Shown here one piece after another: positions 26,888 to 35,667 of a stretch of DNA of 57,181 nt. Position 1 is the first letter of the stretch, and each line of letters opens with the position of its first letter. The notes under the pieces are model-generated. The model made no database searches and had not been told where the DNA came from. It saw only the letters and a program-made list of their open reading frames with translations. The position numbers and the translations under genes are program-made. The stretch comes from Planctomycetota bacterium (GTDB lineage Bacteria > Planctomycetota > Planctomycetia > Gemmatales > Gemmataceae), in assembly GCA_003671255.1 (NCBI GenBank), contig QWPF01000005.1, positions 8,770 to 65,950 on the forward strand. The letters run 5' to 3'.

Positions 26888-28711
26888 ATGCCCGATATTA
26901 TTGATCATGAACTGTATTTTTTCAAACTCATCAATTATCGTTCCGGCGACCGATGGTTGCGTTACATTACTTTTCTTCTATCCTTTCTAAAATACGCAGC
27001 GATTTTATTTGTTTTGTTTCTTTGCTGGTGCACCTGTTTTTTTCTATTTTCAGAAGCAATTCCATTTTCAAAAGATGGAACCATATTAACAACAGAACCC
27101 AAAACCTCTTCTGCCATTGTAAATCATTTTTGGGATTGGATTTCCCTTCATGGTTGGGGTCCTAATCCTCAAGTTGCTATTTCAATCCTCATTCCATCTT
27201 TAAGTTTCTCTTTCCTTCTAATCCGTTTGCTTGAACAATCCATTTGTTATTACGGTGCAGAAAAGCAACTCTCATTAATACGAAAAGTTTTCTATCAAAA
27301 CGAATTTTTGAAATCTCAACAATCATTGCTAAATAATAGTAATCCTATTTTTGATGTCGACAAACTCATTGCAAATACTGGCGAACTTCTACTAATTTAC
27401 ACCTCAAAAATCCAACCCACCATTATTGCAATAATTGTTTTTACAACTGCTGGTTTGATTGCCAACACCGCGCTATATCTTGTTTTTTCAGGCTTATTCT
27501 TTCTCATTCTTGCAATTCAGGCTATTCTTGCACTCAAATTCCGCACTCTCCTTCAAGAGCAAGAAACTTCGTTCCGAGTTGAATCCACATTGTTTCTAAA
27601 ACTTTACAATGCAATGTCTTTCTCTAAGGCTTTTGGACTTTCTCACATTTGGCTCGAAAAACTTTCTCTTGCATCTTACAACCATCTAAAAACAAAACTT
27701 AAAATCAATTTCTTCTTCAATCTTGAGCAATATCTTGGATACTTCTGCTTCATCCTCTGCCTTGGGATTTTTCTTTTATTATCTGAAATATTCATCTCAT
27801 TTAAAATTGCAAACGCACCCGATTTATTTGTCTCGGGAACTATCGCTTTCCTTACTGCATTTTATTCTAAATTCTTAATCGACTGCAAAACCACAATGAT
27901 TGAAAATTACTCTTCAACCACTGATCTATTTAAAAAATTAGAAGATAAATCTGGGTTTTCACAAAACGATAATGGATCACTTATCTTCCCAGTTTTCAAA
28001 ACAATTCATTTAGATTCGATCTCCATTAACAATAACCTCAACGACACCCTTATTAAAGATCTCACTCTTAACATCGAAAAAAACTCCCGCATAGGTTTTG
28101 CTGGTCTCCAAAAAGAACAACGCACCGCAATGGGATTACTCTTATCATGTTCCCTTACTCCCGACATGGGCGAATTGCGCTTTGATAACACCAACGCAAG
28201 AAGCTTAAATATCAATTTAATTCCAAAAGAAATTACTTTCGTTTCAGAACGATTTGAAATCATGCCTGATTCTTTTAAAAACATCATCTGTAATTACACT
28301 CAAACCCCGGACTGGCCTAGGATGCTGGATGCTGCCAAAAACACAAATATTCATGCTAAATTACTTGCTCATCCGAACTGCTATGAGCTTTTTTATGATC
28401 CTGATAACAACTCTTTTGATTCGGTTTTTCAATACCTTCTGGGTATTACACGATCCGTTTATCTCGGCGCAAAAACACTTATCTTAGAAGAACCAATTAT
28501 TATCGACCCCACACAAAACCAAGATTTGATTAATTCTGTTTACGAAAAAACACTCACAGGCAAAACCATTGTTTTCCTTGGAGGTTGCGAAGCAACTTTG
28601 TCTTCTTGCGATAAAATTTACTTGTTTGAAAACAAAAGGGTAATCGCATCAGGCACGCACAAAGCCCTTTCTCAAGATTACCCTGGATACCATTTGGTCA
28701 AAAATCAATAA
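26888..28711 (+). CDS. ABC exporter-like protein with degenerate nucleotide-binding domain
   Basis: A 607-residue protein with the layout of a type I exporter half-transporter: about six hydrophobic segments in residues 30-360, then a nucleotide-binding-like domain. The ATPase motifs are eroded. Walker A reads GFAGLQKEQ (Lys kept, the following Ser/Thr replaced by Glu). The Q-loop Gln is Glu (FVSERFE). LSGGQ is absent (NSFDSVFQYLLG). Walker B is TLILEEP. The H-loop His is replaced (VFLGGCEAT). The ending VIASGTHKALSQDYPGYHLV still matches exporters. The frame is intact and AT-rich, so this is not a fresh pseudogene. It could be a non-hydrolysing partner of a heterodimer or a regulatory relic. 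It overlaps the convergent M24 peptidase gene by 7 bases. Confidence 0.75.
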   Translation: MPDIIDHELYFFKLINYRSGDRWLRYITFLLSFLKYAAILFVLFLCWCTCFFLFSEAIPFSKDGTILTTEPKTSSAIVNHFWDWISLHGWGPNPQVAISILIPSLSFSFLLIRLLEQSICYYGAEKQLSLIRKVFYQNEFLKSQQSLLNNSNPIFDVDKLIANTGELLLIYTSKIQPTIIAIIVFTTAGLIANTALYLVFSGLFFLILAIQAILALKFRTLLQEQETSFRVESTLFLKLYNAMSFSKAFGLSHIWLEKLSLASYNHLKTKLKINFFFNLEQYLGYFCFILCLGIFLLLSEIFISFKIANAPDLFVSGTIAFLTAFYSKFLIDCKTTMIENYSSTTDLFKKLEDKSGFSQNDNGSLIFPVFKTIHLDSISINNNLNDTLIKDLTLNIEKNSRIGFAGLQKEQRTAMGLLLSCSLTPDMGELRFDNTNARSLNINLIPKEITFVSERFEIMPDSFKNIICNYTQTPDWPRMLDAAKNTNIHAKLLAHPNCYELFYDPDNNSFDSVFQYLLGITRSVYLGAKTLILEEPIIIDPTQNQDLINSVYEKTLTGKTIVFLGGCEATLSSCDKIYLFENKRVIASGTHKALSQDYPGYHLVKNQ

Positions 28712-29895
28712 TCGTTAAGGATTGGCACGATAAACTTTTGTGGGTCGCCACCGGTTACATGAATTTTCTTGTCCCAGTCCACAAAAACATTCACTTCGCT
28801 TCGTACACCAAACTCTTCAAGATAAATCCCAGGTTCAATGGAAAACAAACTCCCAGGCAATATCTTTCTTGTATCTAAAGTCTCTAATCCATCAATATTC
28901 GCCCCATTACCGTGGGTCTCCTTACCAATCGAATGCCCCGTTCGATGGCAAAAATATTCCCCATAACCAGCTTTCACAATCACTTCTCGTGTCACATTAT
29001 CAATTTCCCAGCCTTCAACTGGCGTACCTTCCGCAAAAACTTTTCTAACTTTATCGATTGCTGCATCACGGGCCCGAGCTACGATATCAAATATTTTCGT
29101 ATACTTTTCAGGCACGACTTTCCCTACGAATCCGGTGCGAGTCAAGTCGCTATAAATACCTTCTGGATCGTTTAACTTAGCCCACAAATCAACAAGTATA
29201 AAATCACCCTCTTGAATCTTTCGATCTGTTTCATTCGAAGTGGAATAGTGTGGGTCGCCACTATGCGAATTAACTCCTACTATCGGTGCATGATCTGTAA
29301 ACAAATTATTTTTGGAAAAATGCTCCATGATAATTCTAATGACATCACTTTCCTTGATTTCATTTTTATTCCGTATGGATTCTGCAATAAAACGAAAAAC
29401 CACCTCATAGGCCTCTCGTGTATGAATTGCAGCATCAAGATGGTTTTGAAATTGCTTTTTATTCAGGCAGGATTCAAATACCTGTATCAAATCACCTGAA
29501 GAAACCACATCAACCCCTAAGGATTTTACGAATTCAATTGTTCCAGCATCAACTCGTGAAAGGTACGGGATGGCATTATTGGGGGAATACTCCATAGCGA
29601 TTCTTTTTTTGCCTTCTAAAACATTTTTTAAAGAAGACTCCAATTCCTGCCATCGAAGATATATAGTTGAAATACCAGGATAGGAAGCAAGCGCACCTGG
29701 TTCGATCTTGTGATTAATTTTTACAGGGTCACCACTTGCAGGAATAAAATAAAACCATCGCCTGGATAGAAAAAGCTTTTCGGATAACCCTAGAACCCGC
29801 CTTGCCAATGGGTTGCAAAACCGGAAATCATAAAGCAACCAGCCATCTAAACCGAATTCTTTTAATTTTGCTTGAATCTTTTCAAGGGAAAACAT
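28705..29895 (-). CDS. M24 family Xaa-Pro aminopeptidase/dipeptidase
   Basis: A cytoplasmic metallopeptidase that cleaves peptides next to proline. The N-terminal creatinase-like domain is followed by a pita-bread catalytic domain with all five metal ligands in place: Asp in LVDLWAK, Asp in IYSDLTRTG, His in CHRTGHSIG, Glu in SIEPGIY and Glu in VRSEVNV. Substrate-side His residues are in VNSHSGDPHY. At 396 residues it fits bacterial PepQ/YpdF-like enzymes. The exact specificity (aminopeptidase or prolidase) cannot be read. It is divergent from tadA across a 113-bp AT-rich gap. Confidence 0.88.
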   Translation of the reverse strand: MFSLEKIQAKLKEFGLDGWLLYDFRFCNPLARRVLGLSEKLFLSRRWFYFIPASGDPVKINHKIEPGALASYPGISTIYLRWQELESSLKNVLEGKKRIAMEYSPNNAIPYLSRVDAGTIEFVKSLGVDVVSSGDLIQVFESCLNKKQFQNHLDAAIHTREAYEVVFRFIAESIRNKNEIKESDVIRIIMEHFSKNNLFTDHAPIVGVNSHSGDPHYSTSNETDRKIQEGDFILVDLWAKLNDPEGIYSDLTRTGFVGKVVPEKYTKIFDIVARARDAAIDKVRKVFAEGTPVEGWEIDNVTREVIVKAGYGEYFCHRTGHSIGKETHGNGANIDGLETLDTRKILPGSLFSIEPGIYLEEFGVRSEVNVFVDWDKKIHVTGGDPQKFIVPILNDY

Positions 29896-30008
29896 GTCTC
29901 ACCTACAATCTTTTAAAAAGTAAATTTTAAACCTCAAGCAACATAGGTTATAATCTAATGTAATTGATTAATTTTACCCATTATTATAAATATTGAAATT
30001 AGATTATC

Positions 30009-30530
30009 ATGGATATGGATCAATTCAATCTTGAACTTTCCGATCCAATGCATCAATTCCATTTGATGCATATGGAAATTGCTCTTGAAGAAGCTAGAGC
30101 TGCTGAACAGGAAGACGAAGTGCCAGTGGGCGCTTTGATTGTTTCTGCTAAAGCGGGCATCATTGCTAAAGCTCATAACCAAAGAGAATTGCTTAAAGAT
30201 CCCACCGCGCATGCAGAGATGATCGCCATCACCCAAGCAGCACAATATCTCCAATCATGGCGCCTTGAGAATTGCATATTGTATGTCACACTCGAACCTT
30301 GCCCCATGTGCGCTGGGGCCATTGTTCAATCGCGTATTCCATGGGTCGTTTATGGTTGCATGGATCCCAAGGCGGGAGCTTGCCATTCCCTTTATAATCT
30401 TTTGAATGACCCGAGGCTTAACCACCGAAGCAGGGTAGTCTCCGGAGTACTTGAAAACGAATGCTCAAGCATTCTTTCTGAATTTTTCCAGAAAAAAAGG
30501 AATAACCGTAAAGGTTCACCCAAACTGTGA
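30009..30530 (+). CDS. tadA: tRNA-specific adenosine deaminase TadA
   Basis: Deaminates adenosine-34 to inosine in tRNA-Arg(ACG), widening codon reading. The zinc and proton-shuttle motif is [10 protein letters not shown] and the second zinc motif is [11 protein letters not shown]. The VPVGALIV start of the fold and the [26 protein letters not shown] segment are TadA-specific. At 173 residues it is slightly longer than the usual enzyme because of an N-terminal Met/His-rich extension ([21 protein letters not shown]). A start at a later ATG within this extension is possible. Confidence 0.93.
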   Translation: MDMDQFNLELSDPMHQFHLMHMEIALEEARAAEQEDEVPVGALIVSAKAGIIAKAHNQRELLKDPTAHAEMIAITQAAQYLQSWRLENCILYVTLEPCPMCAGAIVQSRIPWVVYGCMDPKAGACHSLYNLLNDPRLNHRSRVVSGVLENECSSILSEFFQKKRNNRKGSPKL

Positions 30531-30630
30531 TAATCAGAGGGCGTTTTAATTTTTATATTTTCAAACTCTTAACTCATTTTTAATCCTGTGGTAGATTCCT
30601 TTTGATACCATTTTTTAAAGAGATTTTATC

Positions 30631-32310
30631 ATGCGAATATTCATACTAACCTGCGCTTTATTCTTTATTGCTTTTAATGCAAAATCGGCTGACAATCTCA
30701 GAATTTTTTCACAACCCGAAATCCCCTCCCAAGAAGTTCTTGACAGGCTAAATCTTAAGATGATGTGGCGTGCCTTCTCTCCCATGGAAGGAAAGCGTGA
30801 TGGTTATCACGATGTTCAGATCTCAGAAAACCAGATAATTGCTCAAACTAGAAGCGGCACGATTGTTGTTTTTAATTCGGAAACTGGTGAAGTCATTTGG
30901 AAAACAAATTTCGGTAAACCTTATCAAGTTTTTTACAACCTTGCTTTTAATGATAAATTTGTTTTTGCGGTCAACGAAAATGACCTGTACGCTTTGGACA
31001 GAAAAAACGGAAGTATAGCTTGGCAATCAAGCTTTGGGTTATCAATTTCTGCACCTCCCTCCGTAGACAAGCACCATCTTTTTCTCTCTGGATCAAATGG
31101 GAGAATTTATTGTTATGCTTTGCCTCTTTTCAAAAAGAATGGTCAATTTTCAGGTTATGAAAAATCAGACTTTTTTAATCGAATTACCAAAAAAGCCATT
31201 GTTGATGTTCCCGATGATAATCCGGAATCTAACGCCCTAGCGCCCGCCTATGGTGTAGGGTCTACGCGTTCAAGAGGGCCGCAACCAAAACTCATTTGGG
31301 AATTTCAAACCAGACTTATTTTAAATTACCCTCTTCTCGTTACAGAAGAAATTGTTTCTGCTGTTGGTATTAAAGGCGACTTAGTTGCCCTTAACATCCA
31401 TTCAGATCTAGGCCATACCACCCTTGAAACAAATCCAGGTTATTCCGCAGATAAGGCAGTGATTGTTCCGCCTTCGCGTTATGAATCAATTGCTTATATT
31501 GGCTCCATGGATGCCTGTTTACACGCTTTTGATTTGCAAGCCGGGAAACTTCTTTGGCGCTACACCATTGGCAGCACTGTTCACCATCGCCCATTTGTTA
31601 CCGATAACGAAATATTTGTAACTGGTGAAAAAAATGGATTGGTTAAACTTTCTCGTGAAACCGGATTACCCATGTGGAACATCAATAACGGAAATCGATT
31701 CACCTCTGCCCAAGAAAAATCTGACCGTATTATTGCTGCAAATTCTAAATTCCTTTACACTCTCGATCGAAGTGGAAAAATGGTGATCATCGATCGAACC
31801 AATGGCGCATATTTAACCACTTGGGATGTTCACGATTTTGTTTTTCCCGTGGTCAACCGTACCAATGATCGCTTATTTTTAGCTGCTAATAATGGATTAA
31901 TCATCTGCATGCGCGACCGGGATTTTACTAAACCCATGCTTCATATTAAAAAATCCCTTTCAACAACTCCCGATTCGGTTCCAACGATTGATGCACCAGT
32001 TCCGAATGATATCCTTAAAAAAATACTTGAAACTAAAATCAAAGAAGAGGAAGGCGTTGAAAAGCCTCTTCAAGAATTACTTGATGAAATTACTAAGAAA
32101 TATAATGTTAAATTTGAAATCAACAAAAAAGCTTTTGCTGCTATGATGATCCTTGATGCAGACAAAAAACCTGTTAAAGCTCCTGCCGCTGATAATATCC
32201 CTTTAGCAGTGTGGCTCACGGGGATTTTAGACCCATTAGGCATTACCTACCAAGGGGTTGTAGACACTATCCTTTTATTCCCTGCAGAAAAACCGATTAA
32301 AGACAAATAA
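30631..32310 (+). CDS. Secreted PQQ-like beta-propeller protein
   Basis: 559 residues. The signal peptide is IFILTCALFFIAFNAKSA. A repeat of blades follows with the pattern VFNSETGEVIWKTNF, YALDRKNGSIAWQSSF, HAFDLQAGKLLWRYTIG and LSRETGLPMWNINNG, typical of PQQ/BamB-like propellers. No quinoprotein catalytic motifs were recognised. The last about 90 residues (PLQELLDEITKKYNVKFEIN..PLAVWLTGILDPLGITYQ) resemble the small STN/secretin N-terminal type domain common in planctomycete proteins. Probably a periplasmic scaffold or sensor. It ends directly against the convergent HEAT gene with no gap. Confidence 0.8.
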   Translation: MRIFILTCALFFIAFNAKSADNLRIFSQPEIPSQEVLDRLNLKMMWRAFSPMEGKRDGYHDVQISENQIIAQTRSGTIVVFNSETGEVIWKTNFGKPYQVFYNLAFNDKFVFAVNENDLYALDRKNGSIAWQSSFGLSISAPPSVDKHHLFLSGSNGRIYCYALPLFKKNGQFSGYEKSDFFNRITKKAIVDVPDDNPESNALAPAYGVGSTRSRGPQPKLIWEFQTRLILNYPLLVTEEIVSAVGIKGDLVALNIHSDLGHTTLETNPGYSADKAVIVPPSRYESIAYIGSMDACLHAFDLQAGKLLWRYTIGSTVHHRPFVTDNEIFVTGEKNGLVKLSRETGLPMWNINNGNRFTSAQEKSDRIIAANSKFLYTLDRSGKMVIIDRTNGAYLTTWDVHDFVFPVVNRTNDRLFLAANNGLIICMRDRDFTKPMLHIKKSLSTTPDSVPTIDAPVPNDILKKILETKIKEEEGVEKPLQELLDEITKKYNVKFEINKKAFAAMMILDADKKPVKAPAADNIPLAVWLTGILDPLGITYQGVVDTILLFPAEKPIKDK

Positions 32311-33114
32311 TTATTTACTGCTGCCCGATGTTTGAAATATCTTCTGCAGAAAACCGGGCTGGGGCTCTTTGTTTGAAGTATCGTGAAGATATTTCGCCCA
32401 TGTTTCATAATTCGCAGGAAAATTCTTGCCTGTTATACTTTCTAATGAATCCCTGCAACAATTTACCAATGCCACATCTTGTTCGCTTTGTAATACCGAA
32501 AGTAAACTTTCTGATGCTTGATATTCCTTGTATTTACCTAATGCTTTGGCAGCTATAATTCTTTCATCAACTTTTTGCTGGCGATCCTGCTCAGAACCCA
32601 CCACTGCTGGTTCTTTCAATACCTTAACCAATAACTCCAAGCCTGATGGGCTTCGCACTTCACCCAATGAATTTAACACCTGACATTTTATTACCGTTGC
32701 AGTATCTGGATTAAAATTTGATGCCCTATAGTAAGCATCTTTTAAAACTTCGGGCGTGCGCGAATCCTTGAATGTACGAAGGGTTGATATCGCTTGAAGC
32801 CTACATATTGCTTGACGGTCTATTAATGCAGCATCTGATAGTATTTTGAATACTTTTTCTTGTTCTTCCGCGGTACCTTTATTCGACAATGGTTCTTTAA
32901 GCGAAGCTAGCGCTGCAGATCTCTTATCGCCGTCCACACTTTTTTCTAACACTACCATTGGCGGATCAGGCGGAAGAAATAAATTCTTAATCCGAAAATC
33001 CCTACTGGTAACAGAATCCCAGAATGATGCGCATCCTGGGGCTACAACCATCAACCCAATTAGCAAGGATCGCACGATAATTCGCTTGCCTACTCTTATT
33101 TGATAAAAACCCAT
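32311..33114 (-). CDS. Exported HEAT-repeat protein, possible lipoprotein
   Basis: 267 residues with an N-terminal basic and hydrophobic segment (IIVRSLLIGLMVVAPGC). Cys28 could be a lipid-attachment site, but Pro at -2 is unusual, so this is uncertain. The body shows HEAT-like helical pairs: AICRLQAISTLRTFKDSRTPEVLKDAYY, VLNSLGEVRSPSGLELLVKVL and IIAAKALGKYKEYQASESLLSVL. The C-terminal GKNFPANYETWAKYL motif is seen in other planctomycete HEAT proteins (from memory). Likely a periplasmic protein-binding scaffold. Convergent with the PQQ gene. Confidence 0.75.
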   Translation of the reverse strand: MGFYQIRVGKRIIVRSLLIGLMVVAPGCASFWDSVTSRDFRIKNLFLPPDPPMVVLEKSVDGDKRSAALASLKEPLSNKGTAEEQEKVFKILSDAALIDRQAICRLQAISTLRTFKDSRTPEVLKDAYYRASNFNPDTATVIKCQVLNSLGEVRSPSGLELLVKVLKEPAVVGSEQDRQQKVDERIIAAKALGKYKEYQASESLLSVLQSEQDVALVNCCRDSLESITGKNFPANYETWAKYLHDTSNKEPQPGFLQKIFQTSGSSK

Positions 33115-33355
33115 GTTTGTTTACCAACTTTTAATGTTACTACGCCCAAATTGTTAAACTGTTCCACTACAAGCGATCCTGATAGCCTTGATAAGATTTT
33201 TCTTCAATACGAGTTTATACCTTTCTCAGTAAAAAACTGCCCGACCTACTCTCAGCATTTACCCATAAATACCAAATTTGACAATTTATCATGTACTTAA
33301 GCAATTTTCTCACATAACCTCGAATTTCTGTTCATTTCATGCAATACTACCTCTT

Positions 33356-34762
33356 ATGGAAATCGAAGAATTTACTGCACTTGTCCATATTACTCAAAAA
33401 CTTGGCCTTATTTCTCCTTTTGTTGCCGAAGAAGTGCTCGCACATACCCGAATAAGTAACAGCAAGTTTATTGATCCAAAAATTTTAACTGAACATAACC
33501 ATTTGACTGATTGGCAGATTAGTAAGATTGTAGCAGGTGATGGCACCATGCTTTTATTTAACGGATATCACCTTCTTTTTCCGATTGGGCCAGGAAAATT
33601 GGGGCGAACTTACAAAGCCAGGAAAATTGATACCGGAGAACTTGTTGCGTTAAAAGTCCTCAGAAAAAGACACGCCAATAACAATGTTGAAATACTTAAA
33701 TTTTTACGCCAGGGCGAAATACTCAAAGATATTAACCACCCCAACATTGTTAAAACTTTAGATTTATTTCCAGGCACAAAAAACATACCACCCTACCTAT
33801 CTTTAGAATGGATGAAAGGCGGGTCAGTTTATGACTGGCTTGAAATAAAAACTTTTCTTAGTTGCCCCGAAGCTTGTCTTATTATGGAAGAACTAAGCAA
33901 AGGTTTTTTATTCTTACAAAAGATGGGGATATCACACGGGAATTTCTCAGGGGCAAAAGTACTGCTGGACAATCCTTCCCACCCTAAAATCAACAATTTT
34001 CGTTTTGGATCAATTTTTGACCCGCAAACAGGGCAGATTAATAACCAGAATTCGTTGTCCTTTGATTATGCGGGTTTAGCAAGGCATTCAGGAGAATCTT
34101 CCGGCCCTAGTCAATCAGATATTTTTTTTGCAGGGTGTCTTTTTTATCACCTTCTTACAGGAAAATCTCTCCTCCCAGGTTCTTATCAAAAAAGAAAAGA
34201 AATGTATAACAAGAATGAATTTAAATTTATTTTCAACACAGAGTTCGAAAAAACACTCCCCTCAGAAACATTGCCTATTATTAAAAACATGATTTCAATC
34301 GACCCAAAATCACGCTACTCCGACTTTCTTCAAGTTCAAATTGCAATTCAATCCATCAGAAAAAAAATTCAAGCGGAGTATGGCGTAAATCCATCAGAAA
34401 ACGGTTCGACTATTTTTTTGGTGATTCGTAATGATAAAAAAAGGCAACTGATCAAGGCTTACATGCAAAACAGGGGGTTTCGAATTTTGCAAGCAAACAA
34501 TCTTGAACAAGCCCTTACTGTTTACAACCGGGAACATTTCAAACACCTTATAATCGAATTGGATAGTTATCTTTCCATTAAAGAAACTTTTTCAAAAATG
34601 ATAATTGAATCAGAACTGTGCAGACGCTTTCTTCATACTATTTTTCTAGTGGGTAAAAAGAAACCACTGCACATCCCTGCAAGGAATGGCAACACTTTCA
34701 TTGAAACACCAATCGATTTTTCATTAGTTATGGAAAAAATCATGGCTCATGAAAAATCATGA
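33356..34762 (+). CDS. Pseudokinase fused to a receiver-like domain
   Basis: About 468 residues from ATG 33356 (the frame is open from 33278). The N-terminal region (ITQKLGLISPF..LTEHNHLTDWQISKIVAGDG..LLFNGYHLL) is the helical module typical of planctomycete Hanks kinases. The N-lobe keeps GPGKLGRTYKA and the ATP-site Lys (VALKVL, residue 100). The catalytic loop HRD..KPxN is HGNFSGAK (H194, with Asn in place of the catalytic Asp), and DFG is NFRFG. So it should lack phosphotransfer. Residues from about 350 (IFLVIRNDKKRQLIKAYMQNRGFRILQA..) resemble a response-regulator receiver, also degenerate in its acidic cluster. Inferred: a signalling scaffold. It overlaps the convergent uracil-DNA glycosylase gene by 6 bases. 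Confidence 0.75.
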   Translation: MEIEEFTALVHITQKLGLISPFVAEEVLAHTRISNSKFIDPKILTEHNHLTDWQISKIVAGDGTMLLFNGYHLLFPIGPGKLGRTYKARKIDTGELVALKVLRKRHANNNVEILKFLRQGEILKDINHPNIVKTLDLFPGTKNIPPYLSLEWMKGGSVYDWLEIKTFLSCPEACLIMEELSKGFLFLQKMGISHGNFSGAKVLLDNPSHPKINNFRFGSIFDPQTGQINNQNSLSFDYAGLARHSGESSGPSQSDIFFAGCLFYHLLTGKSLLPGSYQKRKEMYNKNEFKFIFNTEFEKTLPSETLPIIKNMISIDPKSRYSDFLQVQIAIQSIRKKIQAEYGVNPSENGSTIFLVIRNDKKRQLIKAYMQNRGFRILQANNLEQALTVYNREHFKHLIIELDSYLSIKETFSKMIIESELCRRFLHTIFLVGKKKPLHIPARNGNTFIETPIDFSLVMEKIMAHEKS

Positions 34763-34765
34763 GCC
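34744..34765. terminator. Bidirectional terminator-like hairpin overlapping two stop codons
   Basis: GGCTCATGA and TCATGAGCC form a perfect 9-bp stem around AAAA, spanning the last codons of both convergent genes. A T-containing tract follows on each side (TAGTTTT on plus, ATGATTTTTT on minus), so one hairpin may end both transcripts. Confidence 0.55.
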
Positions 34766-35557
34766 TAGTTTTGGCAGTACTCTTCCAAGGTGAGAAATCA
34801 AAAACTTCATGTCTTCCCACACTTCTTTTTTCTTTTCAGGGGTACGCAATAAAGATAAAGGATGATAGGTGCATAAAACTTGGATACCTTTCCAATCATA
34901 AAATTTCCCTCTTAATTTATTGACCGGAATTTTAGTATCTAATAGATTTTCTGCAGCACATGACCCAAGACAACAAATCACTTTTGGCTTTACCAATGCC
35001 AGTTGTTTTTCAAGAAAACCTCTACAGTTGGAAACTTCGCTAGGTAAAGGCAATCGCTTATCCGGGGGCTTGCAACTTATAATATTTAGAAAGTAAACTT
35101 CGTCACGCGACAAACCGCAGGCCTTCAGAATTTTATCCAACAACAAACCATCTTCACCAACAAAAGGCAACCCTTTTTCATCTTCAGCACTACCCGGGGC
35201 TTCCCCAACAAAACAAATATCTGGCTCTATTTTACCAACACCAAAAACCGTATTCTTTCTTGTTTGGACAAGTTGAGGGCATTTCACACAATTTGCAACC
35301 TCCTCTTTGAGCAATTGCAATAATCCTGTTTTTTTCTCAAGTGAATGCAAAACCGAATGAGTCGAACTTTTTTCAGGCAAGGGAAGATTTGTTACTGCTG
35401 CCTCACCATCAACAGGAGGAGATTTATGGGCCAAGCCCTCACTTATTTGCAAGGTTGAATTATTATTATTCTCGAGCCATTCAACACCCGAAAGCCTGAG
35501 GCTTTCAAGATGCATCTGGATTTGTTTGTGTAACTCTCTGGAAGAAATATTCTGCAC
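34757..35557 (-). CDS. Uracil-DNA glycosylase, family 4 (Fe-S type)
   Basis: Removes uracil from DNA in base-excision repair. The C-terminal about 190 residues show the family-4 pattern: CVKCPQLVQTRKNTVFGVG with the first two Fe-S cysteines, the water-activating/uracil-binding GEAPGSAEDEKGLPFVG, NIISCKPPDKRLP and NCRGFLEKQL with the remaining two cysteines, and HPLSLLRTPEKK with the His motif. An N-terminal extension of about 75 residues is polar and poorly conserved-looking, as in other members of the family. It shares a probable bidirectional terminator with the pseudokinase gene. Confidence 0.9.
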   Translation of the reverse strand: MQNISSRELHKQIQMHLESLRLSGVEWLENNNNSTLQISEGLAHKSPPVDGEAAVTNLPLPEKSSTHSVLHSLEKKTGLLQLLKEEVANCVKCPQLVQTRKNTVFGVGKIEPDICFVGEAPGSAEDEKGLPFVGEDGLLLDKILKACGLSRDEVYFLNIISCKPPDKRLPLPSEVSNCRGFLEKQLALVKPKVICCLGSCAAENLLDTKIPVNKLRGKFYDWKGIQVLCTYHPLSLLRTPEKKKEVWEDMKFLISHLGRVLPKLGS

Positions 35558-35667
35558 GCATCAACTCCAAGACTGAACAATAGATTTTTAATAGCTTATT
35601 CAATAATGTTTCATTAGGTATTTTATACTGTATCAGAGCATTGCGCCTGAGTTTCTGGAAAAACATC

